DNA of 64,000 bases. Origin: Anaeramoeba flamelloides (Eukaryota > Metamonada > Anaeramoebidae). Where the stretch lies: positions 14,694,001 through 14,758,000 of the forward strand of contig JANTQA010000047.1 in assembly GCA_027625915.1 (NCBI GenBank), written 5' to 3'. The position numbers and the translations under genes are program-made. Each line of letters begins with the position of its first letter. Positions within the stretch are counted from its first letter, which is position 1. Of this stretch, positions 40,717-52,128 are shown one piece after another. The notes below the pieces were generated by a model. That model worked only from the letters and a program-made list of their open reading frames with translations, searched no databases and was not told where the DNA came from.

Positions 40717-43700
40717 TTCTTTGCACCTGAAGATTAAAAAAAAAGACCTTTAAACATTAATTATTAGAACCAATTACTCAAAGAAACATCCATGTGTTGA
40801 TATCCCAGGATTAGATAAAGATCATTTTCAATTTTCCTACTTCCTCAACAATTTTATTATTTTTTTGACAAAACCATTTCATTATTTTCATTGTTGTATT
40901 TTTTTCTTGAATTGACCTTTAAATAAATACTTTTAAATAAACATATTATTAACAATTTATTATTGTTTTTTTTTAATTTAGACAATAAACCACCATTTAA
41001 ATTTATTTTTATCCTTTGTTATCATTTTTACTATTTTAATCATGTTTTTTGAATTTTTTTTTCTAGAAAATATATAATTTGATTATTTTTGTATTTTGAT
41101 ATATTTTCTTGTATTGTGAGGATGTTTTTCAAACCAAAAAAAAAAATATAATTAACAAAATAAGAGTAAAATTTATTATTTTCTATTTTTTTTTATGGCT
41201 TTTATTTTCTTAATATTCACAAGAAGAGTTACAACTGAAAAATATCAAGTAGCTACTTTTATTACTATGATACCGAAATACCAAAATGAGTCACTTGAAA
41301 ACAAAAAAAGAAACACCAAAGAGAAAAATTATGAAGGGTTAAAAAAAAATGAGAGGAAAAGGAAAAAAGAAATTTCAAAAATCAAAACAACGATCGCCCA
41401 TTTAACACTCATTATCCATCCTCAAATAAAACCAAATTAACAAAAAGTATTGTATCCGTGATTTTGTGATGTTCCTCATTTAATAATAACATTTTTTTTT
41501 TTTCTTCATTTTTTAACAATTTCATTTTATAGATTTTTTTCTATAGGATTTTCCAATATAAATATGATTAATTTCATATTTCAAAGAAATATGCATATGA
41601 TTGACAACTCCCACTTACCCCCGATTTACTTATACCGGTGTAAATGCACCACGGGTTTTATTAAAGTTCTTTGATGATGATAATATGAGGAAAAAGTAAC
41701 AATATAAAACAAAATTGAAATCTTAGAAGATTCAATTTTGTAAAAAATATCATTTGTATTTTTAAAATTGTTAATGTTAATTCTAACAATTCCTTTCATA
41801 ATTTTTTGTTTTTTCTTTTGAAATTTGAATTTTTTGAAATTTATATTCATTGAAAATTTTTTTTTTTTTATTTATTTACTACTTTTGACATTATACTAAA
41901 AGCTTTTTTTGTTTTGCTAATTTCATTTTGCTCCATAGTGAAACTGTTTATTTTTTATGTTAGTTGAAATTTTTCAACAAAAATAAGTTGAATTTCACAA
42001 CGAATTTTTTAGTGACAAACCACCTATAAAACATGATATAAAGACATACAAGTAGACCAAACTCTGAAGGAATAAGACACATTTAACTATTTCTGAAGAT
42101 TTTAATTCTGATTGATTTTATTTTAAGAATAGTAAAAAAAAAATTTTTTTGAAAAGAAAAAATCAATAAAAAGAATTTTTAAACCAATAGGAAGGAAAAA
42201 CCTTGGATAAAAATCTATATAAATTAAAAATCAGAGTTTTAATGTCATTAACCCAATTATATAATAACAAAATTCAAATACATTTTAAAATAAAAAGTTA
42301 ACCTTTTCAGTCTGTAAAATAATTTTGGATAAACAAATACTCCAATAAAAAAAAAAAAAATAAAGATGTAAAGGGAAAAAGAGAGAAAATTTAAAGAGAT
42401 CTAGAGCGATACACATGAGAAAGAAATGCGTAACCAAACCAGATACATCCTTTTGACAGACTTAACCCCAGACTTAATTGGGAAAACCATACCTAAAAGT
42501 AATTTGAAAATTCATAATATTCATCAGTATTAACAAAAGAAATTAGAATATGAATTTTTTTTTTATAATTAAGTTGGATATTAACCTTTTATTTTTTTCA
42601 TTTCAATTTGTTTTTATTTAATATTTCATTTCATTTTATAAATATTTTTTTTTGTATTTAGGAATACATAGGGGAAATTATCTAAATTATCTTCAAGGTT
42701 GTTAGGCTATTGTGAGTTTAAACAATATAGTATTATTTAAAGTTATTATCGTTTTTAAAAATATAAATATAAAGTTAGACTGATGATAAAACATTAAAAT
42801 TTAAGGAAATATGATGAGTATTTACGGAGAGGATACCTTTATTGTGAAAAAAATTTTTTTTAATAACAATTTTACATTTTTTTTTAATATTAAAAGTTTT
42901 CATACCTTGATTTACATTTAGAGAATTTTTGATATAATTTTCAGAATTTTTTTTTATATTATATAATCTATGTTTTAATTTGTGAAAAATTTTCCATTTG
43001 ATTCCACTTTGCATTAATATTTTCTTCCAAAATATTAGCAATATAATGGATTATTAGGTAAATAGACTGGCTAAAACCCATTTAATTTATTTTTTTTTTT
43101 GAATAAAAGAAAAACGAAAATATGGTTAAACGATTGAAAATGAGATTCATGATTATTTACTGTTTTTCGATTTTAAAAAAATGTTTCCAAATCAAAAAAC
43201 CAATTAAATATACTTAATTTTTCAAGAAGAATCCCAATAAGTATCCGATTTTCTGAACCAAAAACTAGAATTAAAAAATGAAATGAAAATTGGAATCAAA
43301 ATACTATTTTGAAAATTCAATCTGAATAAAGGTAATTTGTTTCTTAAAAATTTTTTAAATAAAAGTTTTTCCCTTGAAATTTAAAAAGAAAATAAAGTAA
43401 AGAAACAGGAATTTGTTTGAGTATTAAACAGATAATCAGTCAATAAATGATTTTTTTTCAATTTTTTCTGATCATTTTTTTTAATTAAAAGGATTTACAT
43501 TTTTTTAATTAGTTATTAAATAATATCCTAGGATATAACACCACCAGAAATTTCTGAAAACATTCATTTGTTTTGTTAAAAGAATGATTTTAATGATAAA
43601 ATTTTGAATTAACCCAGACACTCTAAATTGTTAAATTATACCGAACCCCCTTAATTGACAAACTTTCTAATAATAACAAAAAAATCAAGAAAATTGAGGA

Positions 43701-43862
43701 ATTAATAACAACTATAGGAACAATGAAATGAAACAAAACAGATCACAGACTTTTTTCAGAAACAAAACAAACTAGCCAAATTCTTTAATTAAATAAAAAT
43801 GTACAAAAACTTTGTTCATTTTTTTACTTTTTCATACTTATTTTGTTTATTGTTCATCTCAA
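40717..43862. other. spacer between PrimPol and p24
   Basis: AT-rich. A minus-strand frame ending near 41626 is followed by a strong GGTAAGTG donor-like site (about 41610..41620), and another coding-like stretch occurs near 42.95-43.05 kb (HYIANILEENINAKWNQMEN). Neither could be assembled into a gene. Confidence 0.45.
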
Positions 43863-44684
43863 ATGATTAAAGCAAGTATTTTTGTGTCTGGAATCTTGTT
43901 TCTAATTTTTCTTCTTCCAATTGTTTCAGGGTTCTCTTTCAACGTTTCACCATCAAAAGAGCAATGCTTTTATGAAAATGTAAAAAAAGATGAATTTATC
44001 CAATCGCAGTTCCAAGTTGTAAAAGGAGCCAAACTTGACATTAATTTTAAAGTAATTAAGCCACCCTTTTATTATTTTCAGAAAAGTCATCAAATCTTTT
44101 TTTGTTGCTCTGATTACCCAAAATAACTTTTTCTTTCGAACCAACCACAATAAAACAAAAACAAACAACAACAAACCTAAAAAAAAAAAAAAACTACAAA
44201 AACAAACAACAAAAAAAAATAAAACCAAATAAATCGTTCGCCAATGTGATCATTATAGATAACAACTGCATCTGGGAGGCTAATCCATTACGTGGATCGG
44301 AAACAAGAAGAAAAATTTGTGTTTGTTGCACAAAATACAGACGTGTACAAATTTTGCTTTGATAATAGTATGTCACACATCAACTCAAAGGACATAAGCT
44401 TTGATTTAAAATTAGGCGCACATAACACAGATACAAAATTAGCAACACAAGAAGATTTAACACCATTAGAAAATAAGGTTTTAGGTTTGGTTGACAAAAT
44501 TAGTGATGTCTCTTTGCAACAAAAATATTTAAAAATACGCGAAAAGGTTCACCGAAACACAACAGAAAGCACAAACTCAAGAATACTTTGGTGGTCTTTT
44601 TTCGAACTCTTCTTGCTTGTTTGTGCTTCGTTTGCTCAAATATGGTATGTACGACGCTATTTTTCAAAAAGAAGACACGTTTAA
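43863..44684 (+). CDS. p24/TMED (emp24/GOLD) cargo receptor, 2 exons
   Basis: This is a type-I membrane protein of COPI/COPII vesicles that helps select cargo between ER and Golgi. Exons 43863..44051 and 44259..44684 join in phase 0 (GTAATT donor, TATAG acceptor) to give 204 residues, the standard p24 length. A signal peptide covers residues 1-22 (MIKASIFVSGILFLIFLLPI). The GOLD domain has its paired cysteines in KEQCFYENV (C35) and YKFCFDN (C96), with ASGRLIHYVDRKQEEKFVFV between them. A coiled-coil region (LENKVLGLVDKISDVSLQQK) and one transmembrane helix (FFELFLLVCASFAQIWYV) follow. The short tail RRYFSKRRHV has an aromatic plus basic arrangement like the COP-binding tails of the family. 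The subfamily cannot be assigned by eye. A distal ATG-less extension upstream is not used. Confidence 0.93.
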
Positions 44685-46304
44685 GATGGCAAAGGGTGGT
44701 TCATTAAAAAAAACTTTTTATTGTTGTTTGTTAATTTATTCAAGAGTTTTTTTTTGTAAAAACCTTCTTTGATCCTTTATTTTTTTTCTAAAAATTCTTA
44801 CTCCTTTTTTTTTCTTTCTTTTTTTTTTTTTTTTTTTGGGTTTGGATCATGCTGGATGTGATCCAAATTTAAAAATTTATTTCAAAATCTGGATCGTTTA
44901 TCAATCCGATTTTTTCGAATGTTTTTTACGCTAATTTTAAAAACAATAAAGAATTTAAATTTTCTAAAGTAGTATTCATTAAAAGATACCCTTTTGACGA
45001 TTACAACAAACAACTTCTTATATTAAAACAAATTTCAATAATCAAGAAAGAATCGATTATTTTGGTTGTTTAATTTTTCTCTTTTCAATTGGAATTTAAG
45101 TTTTATTAATTTGTTTACAGTTATTTTGGAACTTTATTTTATGGGATTAAAAATTTTATTTTTTGTGTATATTAAACTGGTTTTATTTGGGAGAGACGAA
45201 ACTGAACTAAAACTGCAAAAAACTATTTGGTTAACTATTTCAATATATATATATAAAACCCATCACAAAAATTTGTAAATATTCCACGTTCAAAAATATA
45301 CAAAAAAAATCTCAACTTTTTAAGTCTTTTTCAAAACTTTATTGTTAAATCAATTCCAAGTTACTCAGTATCAATGCTTTTATTTTAAAGAACCACTTTT
45401 ATTCGAAAAAAGAAAAATAAAATAAAACCAAAAAATCAAAATTAGTGTGTCAAAATAATCAAACCAGTAGAACAAAAAAATTATATTAATAAATCTGTTG
45501 TAATTTCACAAATAATTATTGATCAATTAAATAGTTAGTTATCATCTATTTATTCAATGTATTTTTCTATTTAACCAAACACAACTTTAATCTTTAATCT
45601 ATCATGGTAAAACAATATTCCAACTGAACAAAATAGATTTCATTAGTCTATAAAAAAACAAATGAAAAAAAGTACAAAAAAGATAAAAAATGAAAAAGTA
45701 AGTAAAATCAAAATTATTTACAAATTTCAAGGAAAAGTAAGTATTGTTATTCGTTCAACCGTTTTAACTATGTACAAACTTTTGGTATTGTGTTTATATT
45801 ATATATAATCTGAGAAAAAGATTGCTATATCACTGGTAAGTAAGATTGAAAACATGTAAAATAGATTTTATAATAGAAATTAAAATTTCCTATTATTTAT
45901 AACAAATATAAAATTATTGAATAAATCGAACATTTTTTTAAAATCTAAAAATCTAAGATGATTACAAAGCGAAATTATATTCACCTAAAGACCAAATTTA
46001 ATAGATTTTTAGGTGTAAAGATAACAATTGAAAAAATTGTAATAGTAAGAAAATAAGAATTCACACACTTTAATAATTTGCTTTCAATTCCGTAATTTGT
46101 TGTATACCATTTACTTCCCCTTTATTTTTATTATTTTATATTTTCTTTTCTTTATTTAGAGATCCACAGATATAAATTTAAACTATATTTATATTTACAT
46201 TGGGGCCTGTGAGATCAACCAATAGGATGACTGTAATAGAAAAAAAAAGACTAAATATTATTGGGGTTTTATTATTCCTAAATATTGATGATTTTTAATT
46301 TTGT
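44685..46304. other. spacer downstream of p24
   Basis: Long T-runs directly after the p24 stop, a weak echo of repeat R5 near 45.48-45.55 kb, and a short GC-richer patch near 46.20 kb. No gene is supportable. Confidence 0.5.
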
Positions 46305-47837
46305 CATATATATATATATATATATATCCCTTAGCACCCCGGATTTGCCTAAATTTCATCAAGTTTTTTAAATTAGATTTAAAATGATATTGATCTACTA
46401 ATATATTAATTTTCTTATTTGTCTTTAATACAGATTTGAATTATAATAAAAACTCAAAATAGTTCGAAGATAAATTAGTTAAGTTATTGATTTTTTTTTT
46501 GAAATTAGAAAAAAAAATAATAATTATTCATTTTTACATTTTTTTTAAAGATTTTTATTTTTATTTTATTTTTTTAAATCAGAAATTTTATTACATTAAT
46601 AGTAATTCAAAACTCAACACATTAATTTATTAATAATAACCACAAAACAATTTTGCTAATTTTATGATAAAAAAAATAAATAAAAAAATAAATTACTTTG
46701 AAATTTAATTTTTTTTTTTAGAAAAAATTTCAATAAATATCCAATTAAGAGAAAAATGAAATTTATTTCTTTATACCAAAATTAAATTTTTAATTTGATT
46801 AATTTTCTAAAACTTTTATTTTAGCAATAGATAATAATTTAAAATCAAAAAAAAAAAAATTGTAAAATAATTTCAATTTATTAAATTGGAATAAAACAAA
46901 TATAAATTACTTTTTAATCGATAAAATATTTATACCTAAATTTAAAATAAAATAAAAATAACTCTTAAATATTATTCAAATATAATAAAATAATATCTGA
47001 AACCAAATATTTTTTTGTATTTTGTTATTGATAAAAATTTGAATAATATATTTGCGATATTTGGATTTTTCCTTAATAAATTAATCCAGATCTTGTTAAA
47101 TAAGTTCTGATATATGGTCTCTACTACAAAAATATTGTTAATTTTATGTCTAGATTTTAAAAAGTCAAAAATTAAAAAATTGAAAAATAATAAAAAAAAA
47201 ATCCAATATTAATCTGACTCGAACTATTGGCCAAATCATTTAAAATTGAAAAAAAATCTTGTTGAAAAAATTTCCAAATTTTACAATTAAAAAAAATATA
47301 ATTTTTAAATTTAATTTGGATTTTTTTTTATTTTTTAAATTATTTAGAATCTAATATAGATATTGATATTGAATAGTAATCAGTAGATAAAACATATTTT
47401 CTATGTGATGTTATAATAACTTTTAAAATGAATAAATTAATAAATCAAGCATTTTAGGCTATTTTGGGGTGCAAAGTGTACCCAGACAAATTTCCAGTAA
47501 AGTATGATGTGTTTTTAATGTTAAAACTAAGAGGTTTTTGATGTCTAGACAAACTTTTCAAAAATAAAAAAAAAAAATTATTTTTTGACAAAATTTGGAA
47601 AAATAATAAAATCACAATAACCAAAAAAAAATTCCCGATGTTTGAAAAATTTTTTTCAAGTTATTTTTTTATTTTAACTAACTATACAATTTTTAATTAT
47701 AAAATTTTCTTTCTAAGATAATTGTTTATTAATTCTATACCTTATTATCCTTTGATAACATTTCAAATTAAAATTTTTGTTTGAAATGTTTTTAGGTTAT
47801 TTGGGGTGCTGAGGGATATATATATATATATATATAA
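46305..47837. mobile_element. 1.5-kb element with TIRs embedded in (TA)n tracts
   Basis: Both sides are bounded by (TA)n tracts. Immediately inside, the left end reads TCCCTTAGCACCCC then CCTAAA, and the right end reads TTAGG then GGGGTGCTGAGGGA, which is the reverse complement with a few changes. The inside is A/T-rich with no open frame of note. One extra TIR-like word occurs at about 47455 (TTAGGCTATTTTGGGGTGC). It looks like a non-autonomous DNA element that targets TA repeats. Confidence 0.6.
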
Positions 47838-48118
47838 GTTATTTCCTTTAAAGTGGGACAAATTTATTTTAAAATATCTCTTTTAAACCAAATCTTCAAA
47901 AAAGTATTTAAACATCTAAAATAATTAGCTACCATTTTTTAATTCTTGACAGTAAGTCATTTTGTTATGTGTATTGTATTATATAAATATATTAAATTAA
48001 AATTTCTGATCTTGATTTATTAGGATATTTTTTAGGGGTGAAAATTGGTGTTTATTCTTTTATTTTTGATCAAAAAACTGATTTCATAACTTTTTTAATC
48101 CCAATAAAATTTTAAATA

Positions 48119-48314
48119 CAGCCAGTTTCAAATTTAAGGCACAAAATTCAACAAAAATTAAGGCACAATAAAAATCTCAAATTTTGGTACAAAATTTGGA
48201 TTTTTTTTTTTTTCACAAATTATTCTCCTCGAATCTGAATTCTGTGCCTTAATTTGAGATTTTATTGTGCCTTAATTTTAGTTGAAGTTTGTGCCTTAAT
48301 AGTGGAACTGATTG
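48119..48314. mobile_element. palindromic MITE, copy 2 (TA target duplication)
   Basis: A 196-bp inverted repeat related to 27128..27324. It starts CAGCCAGTTTCAAATTTAAG and ends AATAGTGGAACTGATTG, is flanked by TA on both sides, and shares the GGCACAA and AAATCTCAAATTT blocks in mirrored order. It is more diverged between arms than the 27-kb copy. Confidence 0.8.
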
Positions 48315-48334
48315 TATTAATGTAAGTATATAAC

Positions 48335-48620
48335 TATATTTTATTGTTTAAAAAATCATTGATACCATTTCCATATTTCCTGTTTTTTATTGAAATTGGC
48401 TGTAACCTGTTTTCACCCAAAAACAGAGAATTTTTTTTTCATTTTTTGGAAATATTTCAAAAATATATTTTAAAATTAATAACTCAGTGGTTGATTCAAC
48501 GGGTATTAATATTAAGCCTAATTTTTTATTGTCAATTAATGAACACCTTCACTAATAAAGATGATTTTTCATGAAATGTAAAAAAAAAATGTACTTTTTT
48601 TTTGGAAATACTTTTTAGAC
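48335..48620. repeat. dispersed repeat R3, copy 2
   Basis: This matches 19440..19960 in part, in direct orientation, and begins about 20 bp after the MITE. An AT-rich frame in it (48344..48574) is not conserved in the other copy and is not called a gene. Confidence 0.45.
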
Positions 48621-50507
48621 ATTTTCACATTTTATTTGAATATTTTAATTATTTTTCTTCACTTTTTTTTTTCAGATCAATAAATTTTTATTTAATTATC
48701 CTCCACTATGTATGTAAATAAATTAATCTATTATTCAAATTAAAAACATCTTTTTACTAATATACATATTACAGAGAATTATTGGTTTTTTCCAAAAATG
48801 TCTAATTATTTATGAATATATTAAAACACCATGAAAATATATAAATAATTCATACTTAAAAACAAAATCACATAAAAATAAGGAAAAATTGTAATTTTAA
48901 ATTGTTTTTTTTATTAAAATTATCTTAGAAATTTAATTAACCATAAATTAGTTCCTAAATCTGGTTATGAACACTTTATTCTTTTTGAATTTCTTGAAGA
49001 AAAAAATATATATTATATTTTTACAGTGTTTAAATATATTTTTACAATGAAAAATTTTGTTAAATTTTAATTTTCAACAATAGTATCTTTTTTCTTGTGG
49101 TTATTGGGAGTGTTGAATATATAAAGAGTTCCCAATTTTTGCCTAGACTGTTATTATTATTATTATTTAGGAGAATTGATAGAAAATTAAAAATAATATT
49201 GTCATTTTTTTAAAAAATAATAATTTAAGATCTGGTTGAATTATAAGCACTAAGAAATGAAGTAAATCTCTTCACTTAAACAAAATATGTCTTTTTGAAG
49301 ACAACCGGAAAAAAGTCTACAAATATCCATAATCTAAACTCCGTTTCACTCAAAGTGTCACAGCTAAAAAGCAAAATTCTCTTTTTTTAAAGAAAACACC
49401 AAACTAAGATTGTTTAGAAATAAGAGAAATAATAATCTTCGAATTAGGGACAATAGTCATAAACGAAATACCTTAACAAACCATAAATTTCAAAAAAAAA
49501 AATAAATGTTTAAAAAAATTTTTCAGGCCACTTTCATTGGAGCATCTTGTCCAAAATTTCTCAATTTCTGTGGGAAATTATAATATTTAACTATAAGATT
49601 TTATTAAATAGCGGTTGTATAAATTTTAAAAGAATATACAGTGTCTCACTTTTATACAAGTCAATTTGGAGTTTCAAACATTTTTTTTTTTCAAATTGAA
49701 TTTTAAAAAAAAAATAAAAGAAGAAAAAAAGAATAAAACAAAAAGTAAAAAAAAAAATTAAAAAGCAAAAATGAAAAACAAAAAAAACAAAATTTTACAA
49801 ACTGAGAAAAAATGATTTTGATCTAAAAATTGAAAATATATTTTGAGAAGAATAATAAATAAAATTATAGAATAGAATCTGTTTTTTTAAATAAATCTGG
49901 CCCGCTTTTACAGATAAAGAGTTTATTAATGTTTACATTTTATAAACATTCCTGATATTTAATATCAATAATTCTATAATTTAATAGTTATTTTGAAATT
50001 GATGAAAAAAAATTCAAATTCGAGAAAATTGAAGAACCCACTCGAATTTTAATTTTTCATCAAAAATTATATATCATTATTTCTTTTGCGTATTAAAGAA
50101 CAAAATAAACTTGTTTCTTTTCAACAAAATATTATTTTTGTTGTTTCAAAAACGAAAGAAATATGAATCGGATATCAATAAAATTCGAAGTAATTTATAG
50201 TGTAATTAATAACCCAAATAAACACTAAAAAAAAAAGCAGCTTATGCAAAGTTTGAAGGTTAATGAAAATTCGATTTTACTTTTTTAATGAAAATTTTGA
50301 ACCTAAGTAATTTATTCTCCAAATTCGATCCCAAAAAATTTCAACTGTTTAAAAAAAAAAAAAGAAAATTTTAACAATATATATTTATAATCAATATATC
50401 TCGTCTGGTATTAAATGTAAAATTATTCAGTATATTAAAATTAAGAACGATTTTATTGATTTATTTTATGATTTTTAAATTTTATTAAAAATTAAAAAAT
50501 GATTTGT
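48621..50507. other. AT-rich spacer with one acceptor-plus-short-frame
   Basis: Near 49525 a TTTTTCAG acceptor is followed by a short plus frame (ATFIGASCPKFLNFCGKL, then stop). A Tc1-end-like word (CAGTGTCTCACTTTTATACA) lies at about 49640. Otherwise nothing. Confidence 0.4.
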
Positions 50508-50621
50508 TTAATGTTTATTTTTCAATTTTTTTATAAAGCCTTTCAAGCGTTGATTTTCTATACGTAACAATCCTCTGATAAAATTGTCCGCTTTGTGAAG
50601 CCCTTCTCTCACACTGACATG
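50508..50621 (-). CDS. orphan terminal exon, unknown protein
   Basis: After a TTTAAAAAG acceptor, 37 residues read HVSVREGLHKADNFIRGLLR then IENQRLKGFIKKLKNKH and a TAA. The composition is typical of an alpha-helical or coiled-coil protein and quite unlike the surrounding noise. It is probably the last exon of a minus-strand gene whose 5' exons lie between here and about 51.2 kb. Candidate pieces there (for example an ATG frame starting MEEFENIFNIF near 50.81 kb) do not link with good donors. Confidence 0.45.
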   Translation of the reverse strand, partial: HVSVREGLHKADNFIRGLLRIENQRLKGFIKKLKNKH

Positions 50622-51231
50622 CTTTTTAAATTTTAAAAATAAGATAATAATGCATATAACAGAAAAAGAAATAGTTTAATGGTTAGAAATTATTTTCAAA
50701 ATAAGATTTAAAGATATATTATATATTCGCCAGTTATTTTTTTAGACTCTCCAAATATTAATTTTTATTTAGAATTTTAAATATATTAAAAATATTTTCA
50801 AATTCTTCCATGTAACCAATACAAACCGAAAATAAGTTGAAAAAAAAAAAAAAACACAACGTATCAACCATCTTGTTGAAAAGTAGCTCAACACCAAAAA
50901 CCAATCTTTTATTATTTTTTTCAAACCAACCAAAGTATACATAGCATAAAATGTTTTAATGAAAAAATAAAATAAAGGATGATCATTTAAAGTTTTTTGA
51001 ATTATTCCAAACTTAAAATAGGTATAAAAATTCTTCGAAATAAAGCAAGATTTTTTCATCTGGAAATATTTTTTTTCTTATTAATTTTTATTTTTTCTTT
51101 ATTTATCATTTTTTATTTTATTTGATTTTTGATAAATTCTATTAAGTTGGATCCAATGATGTGTTCGTTATTTATGCAATTTTTATCAATGTTATAATAT
51201 TCAAAATCATTGTGGTTTAAGAATAGTAAAA

Positions 51232-51420
51232 ATGAAAAAAATTGAAGATGTTGAAAACCAAAGTTCTCAAATTATTACCATATTACTATCACTACTACTA
51301 ATACTATTATTATTGATAAATCTGTTTAGGTGCTATATTAATGGCTGTTATAAATTATTTTCCAGTCAAAGTAGCCCAGTTGTAATGCATGAATTACCTG
51401 TGTTCCAAGGCTTTGAATGA
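51232..51420 (+). CDS. 62-residue single-pass membrane microprotein, unknown
   Basis: An ATG-to-TGA frame has a polar, acidic N-terminus (MKKIEDVENQSSQ) and one strongly hydrophobic helix of about 22 residues made of Ile, Leu and Thr (IITILLSLLLILLLLINLF). A Cys-containing tail follows, RCYINGCYKLF then SSPVVMHELPVFQGFE. The tail uses far more mixed codons than noise and the topology is coherent, so I think it is real. No family is recognised. It could be a SMIM-like regulator of a membrane complex or the first exon of a larger gene. It lies between two minus-strand genes. Confidence 0.45.
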   Translation: MKKIEDVENQSSQIITILLSLLLILLLLINLFRCYINGCYKLFSSQSSPVVMHELPVFQGFE

Positions 51421-52128
51421 ATATCAGAAGAAAAAAATTAATTTTGGAAATTTTCAAAATTTAAATCATTTTTTCACTTTTCTACACATTTTTTTGTTTT
51501 ACTTTTTTCAATTTTTAATTTGATAAGTAATTCTTTTGTAAATTTTTTTTTTCATTACAAGATCTGTAGTCATTAAGTAAAAATGTACCATTCTAATACT
51601 ATTGGTACAGTGGGAAAATGATTTTAGAATAATCATATTGAGTTCTATTGGAATTTTCTTTTGATCTTCAATATAAGATTAAAATGAGCATTGTTTCTTT
51701 TTTTTTAAAAATGGATAACACTAAGAATTTTAATTTTTCAATTTTGAAGAAAATATATAGATTGATTAGACTTGCTTTACGCGGATATCAACTATTCTTT
51801 GATGTGTATTATTCTACTTATTTCTTATTTATTCTTTAAAGGTCATTTATAAAAAAATATTGATAGTGGAAAATTTTTTTGCGTACCTTTGACTGAAATA
51901 AATATTATTTTTATTCTGGAAATATTGCTTCGTTTTTGTGATTATCCAAATTAAAATTCGTTTATAATGAATTTCAAAATCAAAGAAACTGAAATTAAAA
52001 AAAAAAAAAAAAAAAAAAAAATCTCATAAAAAAATTGGATAATAATACAAAAACAATAATATTGTCCCCTTCTCTATTTTTTATAAAACAGTAGCATTAG
52101 GTGGATGGAAAAAGTAAAAAGGTTGAAT

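Noticed and set aside
41626-41850. Minus-strand frame followed by a GTAAGT donor-like site
   Set aside because: The donor is good but no downstream exon could be joined in phase with confidence.
42775-43041. 88-codon Lys/Asn-rich minus-strand frame
   Set aside because: Another frame over the same bases looks equally coding-like and both meet stops; no gene model holds.
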